Shown one piece after another: positions 37,291-51,200 of a stretch of DNA of 64,000 bases (position 1 is its first letter; every line of letters begins with the position of its first letter). This DNA is from Hirundichthys speculiger (lineage: Eukaryota; Chordata; Actinopteri; Beloniformes; Exocoetidae): NCBI GenBank assembly GCA_018398805.1, contig JAGFBZ010000861.1, positions 372,001 through 436,000 of the forward strand, given 5' to 3'. The position numbers and the translations under genes were made by a program. Below the pieces are notes generated by a model. It did no database searches. It saw only the letters and a program-made list of their open reading frames with translations, and had not been told where the DNA came from.

Positions 37291-40200
37291 TGTGGAGGGG
37301 AGGGTGTAGGCTAGGTGGGATGGCTGGATTGCAACTGCACAATGGGAAGACATTGTGGAAACAGAGATTTAACTGCAGTTTCTGCTGTTGTAGCCAATAC
37401 GTTATCAGCCATGCTACCATCTAGGAATTACCTCCTTCTCCTCGTTTTTTTTTTTTTTTTTTTTCCATTCATTAACACACTTCATTACTATTCAGTATTA
37501 TCTACGTGTTGGTTATGTTAAGAATACGTAGAAAATCAAGAGAAGCACATTTCTCTTATCAAATCTGCATCTTTAGCTAAGGTGGTCGAATGAAAACAAA
37601 CATCAAAATGAGATGAGGGCCTAAATGGAAAAATCCCCCCCCCCTTTATCTTGGTTCTGGACCAAGTTTACAGCTGCATGTCAAGCTGGCAGCGGGCAGC
37701 ATGCTTCGGCCATCAGCGACAGGAGGTAAACACTAATGTTTTGTGGTTGCTCCAAGTCCAGGCAGCCAAATTCTTGTGATGAACTCGTCCCCCAAGCGTT
37801 GTCAACAACACATGAGCTCATTGGGTGTGTTGGAAAAACTCAGTGCCTCTGCCCTATCTGTCCATTACAGGCGCATCTTCTCCTTGTCACTCTGCGTGTA
37901 CCCCAACCGCGACAGCTTTGATTGCTCTCAAAACCTGTAATCTAGGGAACCGAATGCTTCTCTGCTGGGATGCAGTGTTCACTTTTTCAAGATGGAAGCA
38001 TGAACGGAAAATTAGCACCCTCGACGGGTAAAATATCTTCAAGATAACACTAAAAAAAAGAACAGCTGGATAAATGCCTCAAACCACTTACCCCGTTGGT
38101 GCAACTCATTCTGCAGCCCCAGTTGACCTCCCAGCTTCCCCTTCTGCTTCTGCTTCAGCAATTTACAGAAAATACGTGAGGTAGAATACGCAAACTTCCG
38201 CTGCATTTTTAATCTGTTTCTCTTCAACCTTTCTTATCCTGTTTGGTTTGGATTCCATATTTGTAACAGAGAAACACTCCGTTGTATGCGGGTGTGCATG
38301 TATGGATCTTTGGGTTCCTAATTGGCATCGTATCTATCATTAAGAGGCCAGACTGTCATCCTGCATCCCTCTGTGAAACGACAACAGAACAGCTGATGAA
38401 GCCATGAGGATGAGCCTGGATCAGCTGCCTGAGCTCATGTTAGCAGAAGGAGAGACACAGAGGCGTAGCAGCAGCGAAGGGGACGCTGTTAGCATGAAAG
38501 ACGCCGCCAGTTGCGTTCATTCACATCGGCATCGACACATTGGGATGATATTGAAGACAACACTGTCGAATCATTGGTGGTTTTTCATATGAAATGTTCC
38601 TCTCATATGTGTTTGGCTTCACAGAAGACAGCTTTTTGTGTATCATAAATGAATTTACCCATATGTGCCATTGTCTGCCTGTTTGTAAGCATGCTATGAC
38701 TCCTCTTTCTCTTTTGCAGGTGAAGGAAAACCTTTGTGGATCGCTCCTATCCCCCTCCACACTCCCTCACCTTCTCCTCTTCACCCTTGCTCCCCAGACG
38801 CACACTTCTATCCTTCCAACTGTTTGAAATCTTTCAGTGAAATAGCCCTACTCACGGTGTATTGCGACTCGGGGGGGGGGGGGGGGGGGTGTTACCACGT
38901 GTGCCGAGCTACTTTTCCTCAGTCTGTGGTTCAAACACCTTTCCTCTGTGGCCCTGAAGGTTTTGGGGGTGCGTGGGTTGAGGTCAGGAAGTTGGACTAG
39001 AGCCGAGTATGTATGTGTGATGGTGGCTGTCTGCAGGGTCATGGACAGGCGGCGGCTCATGAAGGACGCATGGAAGAGGAGGGGGGGGGGCGGGTTGTAC
39101 AAATGCAAACTAGAAATTTTGCCTATATTCCACCTATCAGTAAGTGCGACGAGAAAGTTCCTGCTCTTTGCAGTTAACTGTTGTCAACCGAGAAGGATAC
39201 TGCACAATGCATATCATCGACATCAAAGACCGGCTACAAATAAATAAATTAAAAGTTGAGCCCATGCAATATCCATAATCCAACAAATAAATTACTTTCC
39301 TCAGCATCCTCCCTGTTGGCTTGTGCAATGCAAACCAACACCCACTGAGCCGAGCTGTATCATGTTCCCCACAAACTCCTGACGCAGGCAGAATATGAGT
39401 GACGCAGGGCTCGGGAAAGTAGTTTTTAAAAACGTATTTCTTTAGCACGGCTCCGAGAGGAAATTTGAATAAAGCAAGTAAAGAAACTGAAAAGTAGATA
39501 ACTATTTCTCTCTTTTTACATTGCTTGACCTAAAGTATTGAGCTTCACGATGCCACGATGCAGTTCGTGTGAGTTTAATCATTTTGTCAGCGTATACTTT
39601 TACACTTTACCTTCTTCTGTAGAGTCATGAGAATGTATGTTTTTAAGATACTCAATGACGTGTCTGTCATTTACTCGCTCAGGGAATAAAGACAAACAAA
39701 ACATTTAAAAAAGAAAACAAGAATGGCATGAAGCAGGACGACGCGACACCCATGGTATCATAATATTCTCCAGACGTGGACCGTGGTGAACATCTTCTCT
39801 TCAGCTCAGTAAGCCGCCCCAACGGAGCCACTGGTGCAAAACGCCACATCAAGATAATCGAGAAGTGGTTGCTTTGATCTTACGAGAGCCCCCGAAAACT
39901 ACCGTGTAATATTAATCCACCAAACATGGCTGATCTAAACTGAACCTCTCGAGTCTTACAGTGTTGAGTAAGATTGGTGAATTGATTCTGCTTGAAATAA
40001 ATACGTAATGAACTTTTAAGACAGCGTTCGGCTCACTGTTGGCTCAATTTGAACAGCCACGTCGGTATCTTCTGCTGTCAGGATGCATTTTCTCCCACTC
40101 GGTTTGTGATTCTGTCAGATGGTGATTTTCTGCTTTAACTGAGGAAAAATAAAGCCAAACCACAGGTCTGTGCATCATCCCAGGCATCTGATAAATAAAG

Positions 40201-40496
40201 ACAGATTTGTTCTTGATAAGAATCATCAATGTATCTGCAGCTGATGAGGCCAGAGGTGTTTCTTCCTGGTTTTACCCTCATTCAGTTTCAGAAGATGAGG
40301 ATAGATCAGCAGCATGTTACCCTGGCCTGTCTCTGAAGAGTTCTACATACAAACTATGATACACTGCGAAGGAAAGAGGTGGGGGGGGGGGGGGGGGTTG
40401 GTGGTGTGCATGTTAGTATCAATCTCAGGGGTGTGTGTGTGTTCTTTTAAGTAGTATGAGAGTGTATCTAAGCGACATAAGAGAGAAGCCGAGCTA

Positions 40497-40754
<258 letters not shown>

Positions 40755-41319
40755 TCAGACGCACACTTTGTTTACTTCCTGCATTCGCTGTGCCTCTGTG
40801 TTCAAAGGGAATAAATGAGATTTTGAAGGAATTCTAGAGGGCTTTGTATGCATGGACGGATGGGTATAGAGACACAACAATGGCGAGCAGAGAATGGCTG
40901 GAAAACAGCACCTCATAAATGCATTCATTTTTAATACATTTATAAATAACCCTGCCTTTCATTTCTCTCCTCCCATCACTGAGAACACAGTAAGCGCTCG
41001 CTTCCTTCTGCGTGAAAAGAGGGAGAAAGGGGAGCACAAAAGACTTGTAAGGTCGCATTTCCCCACTCTCCCATCCAAGCCCGCGCAGAATTGAAAATGA
41101 CAGAGAGATTTAGTCTTTATTATCCTGAGGGGAAAATAGTTATTGAAGCGTCGCCCCGGCGCATTCTGCCATTTTACCTGAGGTGGAAAGAGTAACACGG
41201 CACTACAAAAGGCAAGGTTGCGAGAAGGGGGAAGGCAGAAAATAAAAGGAAAATAGATGGGGGATAAAAAAAAAAAAAGGAAGTCAGAAGCACAAACAGC
41301 ACTAACAAAGCTAGCTGCT

Positions 41320-42120
41320 TTTCATAACAATGGCGTCATGGCTGCTTACAGCAACCTGTAGGGCTTCGATAAGACTCTATTAAGGCCAGTTAACCTCACC
41401 TAAGGGGAACAGCTCAAAGTATTTGAGCACCGAGAGAAAAAGTGAAAGGAATGCGCTCCATGGGCCTTCTTCTCTGCATTCAGGCTGAACAGCACGCACA
41501 CACGCAAACACAAACACACAGCACATATTCAAAACCACCCAATTACTGTACGCATTTTATACAGCTCCAGTGGAGAGAAAGCTGCTCTTCCCATCTGTGG
41601 CGATGAAAAGCCTAATTGTTATTATCATTATTCAAAAATGCGAGCCACCCTCATTGAAGATGACAATCATAAAAGAAACATGAGGCGAAGTAAACAAGTG
41701 GCGCCCTCACTGCTGGATATTTTAGTGGCGAATAACCGACTTTTGTCCTGCTTCGCCTCTCTCAGCTGCGAGTGAGGGGGGAATTAAAGAATGAAAAGAA
41801 AGAGCGCCAAAGCAGTGCACAGAAATGGATCCGGTTATTTATTGATTACACACAAAGCACTTCTAAAGCATCGAGGTCTATCCGCCGCTGCAGCAGAAGT
41901 AGATAACTGCACAGCTGCAGGCCGGCGCTGCACTAACTTACAGAGGGCGACACCCAGCACCTAGCTAAACCCTAAGCCCAGATTCATCGATAATTAATGG
42001 GGATGTTGGCGCTAATCCGGTTGGAGATGACTTTTTTCCAGCCTGCCACATCAATGGAATAATCAAGGGCCTAAAACCCAGGCCTTTGCTCCCCATTACC
42101 TCAGGCAAAAGAATTCCTGA
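41320..42120. promoter_or_regulatory. Candidate conserved non-coding block, intron 7
   Basis: Mostly repeat-poor sequence starting about 600 bp upstream of exon 8 in the sense direction, with AATTAATGG, GCGCTAATCC, TTATTGATTA and CTAATTGTTATTATC words. The make-up resembles vertebrate developmental-gene enhancers. Conservation was not measured. Confidence 0.25.
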
Positions 42121-42213
42121 AAGCATGCCTGGAGGGCACCTGAATTATATACACCATTAGGAGAGAGAGCCTCTCAACGATCCATACGAAACAACACACT
42201 TGACTACCACTAA

Positions 42214-42238
42214 CTCTCTCTCTCTCTCTCTCTCTCTC
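42214..42238. repeat. (CT)12 repeat
   Basis: Perfect CT repeat in intron 7. Confidence 0.9.
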
Positions 42239-42564
42239 CGACTGCTCTGGCAGAAGGAGATACATATGCACACATATTGAAGGCTTTTTAATGAACCTCA
42301 TATGGGAGAGGAGGTGACGCAGCTGATGGTGGGGGAGGGATAAAACAAGAGGCAGCTTTGCATAGATGTTGCAGCGCCGATGCAGGCGCCACCCACTGCA
42401 CATTGATAATGCACGTATGGAGATGAACCTGGCGACAAAAGGTGAACCTGCGTGACAGGTTTGGATGCTTTTGAACGAGTGGGGGGGGGGGGGGGGGTTC
42501 TGCCATTTCACTGAGAGCTGCTGGAAAGTGCTTCATATAGATGCAGGCACAGGTCCTACTTCAG

Positions 42565-42655
42565 TTGTTTATTTATTTAATCTTTATTTAACAGGGAAAG
42601 CCTCTGCGCAGCAGTCAGTGTTGTATGTGAGGGAGACCGGTCAGTTAAACAATAG
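42565..42655 (+). mobile_element. Possible remnant of a dispersed fish repeat
   Basis: ATTTAATCTTTATTTAACAG followed by GGAAAG and, later, GGGAGACCGG resembles a dispersed repeat found widely in teleosts (consensus near TTTATTTAACCAGGAAAGTC). The resemblance is partial and borders are unclear. Confidence 0.3.
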
Positions 42656-43239
42656 AAAACTTTCGCAGAACCAGCTGGATCCATCGCATGCTGCATGCTG
42701 TGTACTGCATTTTGGCACAATCAGTACGCTCTTCTAGTTTATTATGCAGTTTCTTCCTTGTACATTCTGTTTAATTTCGCTTCCTGTTACAAATGACCAC
42801 TCATGATCGTGTAATTCATTACCTGCCTCAGATAACGACAGGCTTCCTTTCCTCATCTTTGCTTCTTTTTGGTTTTTTTTGTTTTATTTTTGTTTTTTTG
42901 CTGTCCTAATACAGATGTCCTGCCCCAAATCAGCACCTCAGGTCAGCAGAAACACAAGATATACACAAAAGAATAATAAAAAAAAAAAGACGTATGATTA
43001 CCCAGAAACATGGCAGAGCTAAAGTGGTGATGTTATTGTCCTTATTTCCACTTTTTTCCACGATCAAAAACCGAAAGATATTCAAGTTATGTAAAACAAA
43101 AAAAAAAAAGAAAGAAACAGAAAATGCTAACATCTGGCAGTGTAAACCCATCAATATTAGTTTGTGTTTAACAATCAATTACAGCTGTTGAATGACCAAT
43201 CCATTAATTGATGAACTAACCGATGATTCAGCGCTGACG

Positions 43240-43280
43240 CAAACACGCAAACACACAAACACACAAACACACAAACACAC
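43240..43280. repeat. Tandem repeat of ACACAAAC
   Basis: An octanucleotide unit repeated about five times, the first copies slightly diverged. Confidence 0.85.
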
Positions 43281-44680
43281 GGTGGGTCCCTTCCTCCCAG
43301 CTCCTCGGCCCCTCTCTGTCCTGAAAACACACTCGCATTGCAAGCTTCAGTTACATCATTAGTCTGGGACAAACACAGCCTGAGCCGAACAAGTGAGCTG
43401 AGTTTTTTCCTTCCTACTGTTTCAGGGCTAAAACACACACACCCCTCTGTCTCGCTTCTCCTCTGCCTGCTGGAAAAAAAGAGGGGTGAGTCGAGCCGAG
43501 GCCCTGTAATCTAAGACCAGATTTTCATTGGAAGCAAATGCTTTCAATCCGTTGTAAAGACCGGCTCATGTTCAGCAAAGCCTACAATAACAAACCTAGG
43601 GGCTCGTCCCATGCGAGTTGGGAAAACAGAAGCAAACGGCCGGAGCACCAGCTTGGAGCGTGAGTGAGTGAGCGGCTATGCACACTCAGGGAAAAGGTGA
43701 GATAACATTGAGAAGTATGGTGAGAAAGGAGAAAAGGGGAGGAAACCAAAAAGGGGGCAGAAAAAGCACAAAAGTAAAACAGTGTGCTCACAAGCAAAAA
43801 TTCTCCTGCTGCCATTAGTGTCACAGAAAACCAAAGCCAGACAAGGAAACGCATCTGAATATTCCTGCCTTTCCTTCCCCTTACGCCTGACCTATAGACA
43901 CTTATTCTACCTAGAAGGCAAGGGAGGAGGAGGGCTGAAGAACGCCTGCCAATTTTATTGGCATTTCCATTTTCAGTGCAATTTGATACCAATCACCTCT
44001 ACGAGGTCTGGGGCTAATTTCTGCTTTTCTTTAAGCGGGGCGAGTGAGGAGAGACGGAGGGGAGAGGAAAGGGTCGGGCCGGCGGCGAGGAAGGCTGAGG
44101 CAGGAAAGGTGCTGAAGCTGTGTTCAGCGGCGATGCTGGGGAAATGTCAGCAGTGTTACCACAGCCTGTCAGAGGAAGAGAGGCAAAAACAGGAGGGGAG
44201 AGAGAGAGAGAGAGAGCGACAGAGAGAGGGTGAGATTGGGCAAGAAACGAAGGAGAGATAGTGGAAGATTCAGAAAAACAAGACGGGGAACTCAAAGTCA
44301 AGTCGCTGATGGAGGCAATGAAGGGGGAGAAAATAATGGATAGGAAGAAGAGATGCTGCCGCACACTGGAATTAATCAGATTTAAAAAAAACAAAAGAAA
44401 AGAAAAAAAACAGGCAAGCAACAGTCAGTTGCTGTAATCTGAAAAATATTTTTCTTCCTCCAAACTTCTGAAAGTGACATTTTCTAACACCCAAAAGAAC
44501 AGAACTATGCAGAAAGCCTCTTCCAAGATGGACATTACTCACAAATAGCTCATTTCATGTGATCTTGGACATCCCATTATCTAGACGCTGAGACAATTCC
44601 AAGTCAGTGCGTTCTGTTCTCCACATTTGCTCCGAAGTAAAAGGAAACATTCTGAAAATGGATTAGCATGCAACAGAAAG

Positions 44681-44706
44681 CAGCAGAGCAGCAGAGCAGC
44701 AGAGCA
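44681..44706. repeat. Tandem repeat of CAGCAGAG
   Basis: Three full 8-bp units plus two bases. Confidence 0.85.
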
Positions 44707-45660
44707 CAAAGCGTTGCATAATTTTCTGCTTGTCAGATTGTGCCTGTAGCCCATGCTGACTACACCATAAGGACTGCAGGAGTAAGATCATGTGAAGAGA
44801 TGTAACAATCTGTGGATTGAATATCATAAAACAGTTGTTTTTACTGAATGTTGAAAGACGGCATATAATTGCCTTATTGTGATGCATGTCGATATGCTGC
44901 AGGAGTAGAAGCTAAACAAACGTATCTGTTGTTTTTGTGTGCACGCATGCTGGGTGATGACTCAAGCCTCTCAGGCATGTTCACTAGACAACATTTAAGG
45001 TGCTTTTTGTACCTTGTATGTAAGGATCAGCAAAAAATGATTTCACATGCATTGCTATTTGCCTAAAAATGACCTTAGTGATACAATACTGTCACTCCAC
45101 CATGTAGCCTTTTAGGTGGACTCACTTATTCTGTCAGCCAGTAAGCTGCCAGTCTATAAAGCAACAAAACCACTCTGCCAGTGAGCACATTGGTAGGTCT
45201 GTCATCAACCAAACTTGTCAGTCATTCATTCCCCAAGTCTCTCAGAAAGCTACATCAGCAGCCAGCCTGCCGTTCAGCCAATAAACCAGTCAGTCACTTT
45301 CCATACACGGGCTGCCAGCCTTATTAAGGGCCTTAGCAGGCTGTAACCCTGGGCTGCATGCATACAGCATGGGGACGCTAAGTTAGCGAGCTCCAGTTCC
45401 CCACGAGGAAAAGCCACAGGCACAACTCTGGGCCTGCCCCACTGATCAGCCATGACAACGTCTTTGAGACTAGTTAGAGGAGGGACTGGTGGGGGGATGG
45501 GGGATGAATCAATGGGCGGTGGGGGGTGCATGTTTGTGTGTGAAGAATGTATGCATGCGTAGATGTGCATTGGTCTGTATGTGTGTGTGCATCTCTGCCT
45601 TTCCTCATGCGTGTTGGTTTCCAGCCACAGAGAATCTGTGTGTGTACATGTGTGCGTGAG

Positions 45661-45662
<2 letters not shown>

Positions 45663-45692
<30 letters not shown>
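45663..45692. repeat. (TG)15 microsatellite
   Basis: Perfect repeat in intron 7. Confidence 0.9.
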
Positions 45693-45693
<1 letters not shown>

Positions 45694-47270
45694 CAATTAG
45701 GAGCAGGCCACTGACTGGAAGGAGCCACGGGCAGTTGAAATGCCCCGGGGCCAACCAGGGGAAGGAATATTTTATCAGTCCCCTCTCACTCTGTATACAA
45801 AAATACACACTTGCACACAAACTCAAGCTCATATAGTGAGAGCAAAGGGATAATGACTTCAAAATTTAGTTAGCTCTCTTCAAGCAATAACTTTAGCCTT
45901 CCTAGAATTAGCTAAAGTGACTTCTCCTCTGTTGGTTTAGCTTCAGTGGCTTTAGTTTGATCCATTTTACCGCTTTGCCACAGTCACCGCCTTCCTGCTT
46001 CACTACTTCTCTTGCTTGAATGGAGGACATTTGTAGATTGTCTGGGGTGTGAGAGTGGGGCATTGTCATCTTTCTTCAATGGGAAGCTTGAAATTTTCTT
46101 TCTGTAAATCGAACACCGGCTGTAAGCGTAGACGTGAGGTCGACAATTTTTAGCATCCGCGGTCATACTGTTTCCCAGTTTTCCCTCCTCATCCAGCGAG
46201 CGCAAATTAAGCTTCACCTCCTCCGTTTCATCATCTCCCTCTCGCGTCTTTATCACTTCCATGCATCTCTCTTTCCCAAGGCGCACTCTGACATTATCAA
46301 ACGCTATCTAGGCTAATCTGTTATGATCTTATTATGAAGCATCTCTCAGCACAAGAGCAACACTGGTACTACCTGCCCTCTGTGCACGGGCACACGTGCC
46401 ATTCTGAGGTGTCAGCCATTTTTCTGCTGCCTGGCAAATTAGCAGCCGTGGACTCACCAGTCATTCATCTGCGAACAGGGATCCTGTCAGCCATGTCCCT
46501 TCAAGCACAATCCAAGAGAATTATGGCATCTAGCTTTCTAATATATACATACATATATATATATATTTTATAGAAGCGCTCGTATAATGAGAAAAAAAGG
46601 GTTATAAATATTAGCTTTGCGCCAGATGTCAAGGGTGGGATCCTATGTGAGAAGTCATTCACAGATGGCAGAACCGTTTTATCGAGGGTACAGTGAGACG
46701 TTTTTGCAAGGCTTTATAGGCCGTGGATGGCCTGAGAGGAGACGGGTCTTTTGAATTTATGACAGTGCGTTTAGTTGAAAGGTTCATTTGTTGCAAGAGA
46801 GACACATAGAGTGTGTCTTTTACTGTGAGTGCAAGTGACCCTGAGCTGATCCCTCACAGGCCACTCCTACAGTTTCACACCCCAGAAAGCTCACATGACC
46901 CTGGATTGGCTGGCCAGGCAAGGCCCGGGCCTCAGGGGCCTGCTATCCAGTTCCACATGGGACGCACACACACACACACATGCACGTCTCATATCGGAAG
47001 GCGAGATATTCATACATACACACGCGTGCACTTAAAACACGACGAACAGAGCGCACACGCACACACTAGCCAGTTTACATTCACTAAAGTGCTCTCCGTC
47101 TCACTCTTCTTTTTTCCTCTCTGGCATCCACATAGAAACACACGCACAAATACGTTACATTCCCAGAAATCCTCAGAGGGGTAAAGACGGCCGCGCAAGA
47201 GGGAGGGAGCAAAGGAAAAAGTGGCGTTTATTGTATTCAGGCCATTCATAAGCTCTAGACTTGTGGAGGG

Positions 47271-47336
47271 AGAGTGTGTGTGTGTGTAGGTGTGTGTTGG
47301 TGTGTGTATGTGTGTGTGTGTGTGTGTGTGGGGGGG
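47271..47336. repeat. (GT)n imperfect microsatellite ending in a G run
   Basis: GT repeat with several GG and TA interruptions, then seven or more G. Confidence 0.85.
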
Positions 47337-47829
47337 TCCTCTGGGGGGTTTCCTTCACATAGATCTGGTAGCCTCCCCCTCCACCGCCCAGCTTCAAATA
47401 TTCTCAACATGCAGGAATTTCATGCAATTCCCAACTCGGGGCACATTTTCAAAAGCATCTGCCCCCCCCCTTTCAGCGCACATTGCTCACACTTGTTTCC
47501 TGAGCTCTTCCACGACAAAACTTTCCAATAATGACGACCAAAGTGTCTTAAACCAAAGCGTACACATTTGCTTCAATGCAAAACACCCTCTGTGACCAAT
47601 GTTGTTTCGTCTCCCTTTAATTCCTGCGGAGGAGGAGAGATGGAAAGAAATCCCCTCATCTTCTCTGCGGATAATGACATGCGTCCTCCACAAAACAATA
47701 TGGCTCGTCTAGACGTCCCTTCCTGCCTTCGCCAGAGTCCCTCTACTGTCTCGAGATCTTTGCTTTAAATTTCAGCCACCGTGCGTGGAGGAAATGTCTT
47801 TGTGCCGCATACGCCGGCTAAAATATAAC

Positions 47830-48280
47830 GGGTGAATAGATTATTGGAGCTCGCCAGGTAAACAATCGGGGGGCAGAGCAAAGTAATTGCTTCCTGTAAT
47901 CAAAGACGATTCCATTGACGTAATTACAGAAAATAAGGAATGCTTCGGAAGAACAAAGCTAGTTACTTTGAATGATGACAGTTTTGTGGATCGGCACTGA
48001 CAGATTCAATAATGACAGTAACTGGTGACTCATTTACAAGGGTTATTTGTTATTAAAGCGCACTGGAGACTTCTTGTTGTGAGAATCTGAGCCAAGTTTA
48101 GAGCAATTATTTCATTAGTGGTGATCTGATTCGAGGAGGGCATCAGGAAGTCAGTTGTAGAGAATGTGTTTAACTAAAAACAAAGAGGGGGAAAAAAAAC
48201 ATGGGTTAGTTTCATATTCATGAGATAATTAGTGTTTATGAAAACTTGGGGCCTCTGAGATTTATGTCACTTTTGCTGGA
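47830..48280. promoter_or_regulatory. Candidate enhancer with three Meis/Prep core sites
   Basis: TGACAG, the core recognised by Meis and Prep homeodomains, occurs three times in the same orientation at 47976-47981, 47998-48003 and 48013-48018. About 60 bp away lies GTAATTACAG, and several TAAT or ATTA cores occur across the block. The stretch is free of simple repeats for about 350 bp, unlike its surroundings. This suggests, but does not show, an autoregulated enhancer. Confidence 0.4.
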
Positions 48281-51200
48281 GTGGTTTGGGTGTATTGTTG
48301 TTCATATCCTGGACGAGTTTCGACATTTGTGCGCGCGCGCCGCCGTGTATTTCACACCGTCATGCGTGCTGATGTTACTGGACACGTGTAAAAATAGATG
48401 TACGAGACTTACGGGCTCGTAAGCTTCTTGATTTCACGGCTGAAACCGATAAATCAGTCGGTCAGATGTGAGAAAACAAAGTAAAAACATCCCCTGTATT
48501 CAAATTCTCAAACATGCTGCTGTTTTCCCCCGAATGTCTTTCAGGTTTTGCACAAGCAACAAGCACTGTGAAAACACCAAGTTGGGCCCCGGGACTGTTT
48601 TGAGTGTTACACACCAAAGCTTATAAAATATTCAGTATAAGATCTCTGTTAATGGTCATTTTCTCTGTGAAAATGTCCCTGTGCTTCTGCGTGTGACCGC
48701 TGAGGCCCATCCTCTGCTGGGTGGGGGTGGGTGGGTGGCTCGGGCCTGTTGACATAGCCATAGGTGATGGCAAAAATGTCAGCGTAAATGTGACTGCCCT
48801 CTCTGTGCCATTTTCCTGAAAAGGGTCATCACCACAGGCTGCCTGACACGCTGGAGGCCGCCTCAAGCACGGGGCACTGACTCGACATTAAGCTGCAGTC
48901 TGCCTCCACGCACAACAAAACACTCACACCAAGAGCCTTATATTCCCACTTCTAGATCAGTTGGGTAGAAAAAAGAGCAGGAAAGAGACCTAGAGTACAA
49001 GCTATAATGAAAGTGCAGGCCAATGAATTCACCCTTTCATGTTGAGCACTTTTGCTGTGTAACTATTGATTTTTCCACTCTTGCCTTTGTGTTGCTGTTT
49101 TCTTTTTTTTTCCTTACCTGAAGACAGAGGCCCAGACTTGTTTCAAATGGGAGCACTTTTAAGAGGGGCATAGATCTTTTTAGCCTCCGACAGAAGCACA
49201 CAAACACACACACACACACAAAAAAAATGCTAAGATCCCTGCAAATACATCTGTTTTGCTGCTTTCTGTCTCTTAACTCTGACTCTCGATTGTTTCGCTG
49301 CCTCTCAGATAGCTTTTGACACCTTTCAACTCGCGGAGCTTCAGTCAAACTCGGCGAGGGGAGAAGGAGGGAATCAAATGGACTATGGGAGAAGACGGGA
49401 ATGGGGGAGGGGACGGTAGAAAGGACAAGGGCTACAACAAAAGCTAAGAGCACTTAACAGCACAATGGCACGCCAGTCTTTTCCAAAAGTCAGCTGATGT
49501 GCTGAAGGGCGTTCCAAAGTCCTTCAATGTAGATGCGGGACAAAAAAAGGGGAACCTTCAGTTAACCCTAATCCTGTCTGACTTGAATGTGCACCAAAAT
49601 GCAGCAAATAAAAGTAGAGCGAAAATAAATGGCAACAAACTCACATTGACTGTAAAGACATCCTTCCTTCAAAAACCCTCTACTGAGACAAATTTTATGA
49701 AATTACATGTTGCAGCAGTAGTTGCTTAACTTTATCTACCAGCACAACTAGTTTAGTTCACTGAGATTAAGTGTAAAAGTGTCATTTCAGCTCCAACAAT
49801 CGTCCGAGGTGTAGGGCCATTGAACAAACTGAAGAGTCCCAGTTTTTTTTTTTTTTTTTTTTGAGCTGCGATGCAAAGAACTTGCTTCTGAACGCAGTTT
49901 TATGTGAATGACACATAAAACTGTGCTCTGATAAACAGCTTGAACATGAATCCATAATGAACATGGATTTTCCCACTCGTGCTAACCTATCAGCGCCGGC
50001 CAAACTGAAGTATGTTGATAGATAATAAAGACGCACTCAGCCTGTGGTGGCATGCGCTAATAATAGCACATTAGTTTCCAGAGAGGTGTTGTTCTTTTCT
50101 CTATCTCTCTGTTGTTGTTTTTTTGGAAATAAGAGAGGATTTAAGTATTATGAGCGAACATAAGATGGTCTGCATGCACAAGCTGTGGAGAAGGGGTGGT
50201 TGGAAAAACAAGATAAGTTGTTACCTGAGCTACAGCCCACTCAGTTAGATTGCTCAGTGCTTGCATTTACATTTTAGCGGTTTAGCTCATTTTTTTATGG
50301 GTAAAAAGCCATTTATATCAAAGAAAGGTCTTCTGAAAATGAATTCATGGCTCCAGACTTAAGTGATCAGCAACTCCTCTGTTTCAAAAGCTTAAGTATT
50401 AAAGATCGCCCGCTGCAGGGAACGCTGCAGCTCCACTCCCCCATCCCTGTCATGGCCTTGATGGGCACAGGATGTGGTGTGGATGTGGGGGATTTGTAGT
50501 CCTATCAGTCCTACCCATACATGGCCCTGATAAGACTTCTGGGACAGAGGCGGAGGAAGAGGAAGTGTGGGTTTACAGCGACCCACTTCCTGTGGAGCAT
50601 GGGCCCATGTGGACAGGAGTGATATGCCCCCCGTGGATGCCAGCGCTCTCTCCAAACAGTCCCACCAAGGCACTTCCTGAAAGAGGCAGATCTCTCTAGG
50701 GGTGACTTCCTGTAAGAGTATGACCTCTCTGCGGCTCAAGAGAATCTCAATGGAACAAAGACCCAGGACTGCCCATGGGAGCTGGTGTGTACAATATATA
50801 TATGTAGTTTGTGTGTGTGTGTGTTTAACACCGCCATTCAGGTCTTTACTCCAAAGGTTATCACTAGAGAGAATCTCTGTCCTCAGTCCCTGCTCATCTC
50901 TTTGAGTTTCACTGGCTCGGAGCGAGAAGGGACGATCGGGTTACTTCCAAATGTGTGTGCTCACAAGTGTGCGCACCACAAGTGCCAAGCTTTGTGTTGC
51001 TCCGCAAACACACAAAGTAAACGCCCATGTTGCCCTCCAGCCCAGCCTGCTGCTCCTCTGTTTATCTACAGGTATTTGTTATCTGGCCCTCTCTTTCCTC
51101 TTTCTCCCTCCCTGAACTCTGAGAAAAGCTTGGCGAGGTCTTTATCTCTTGGTTGAATCCCTACAGCAGGTATCCATGTCAAAGGGACCAATGGGAGGGG

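Noticed and set aside
43240..43280. Regular short repeats as a possible CRISPR-like array
   Set aside because: Direct tandem octamers without spacers; a vertebrate microsatellite.
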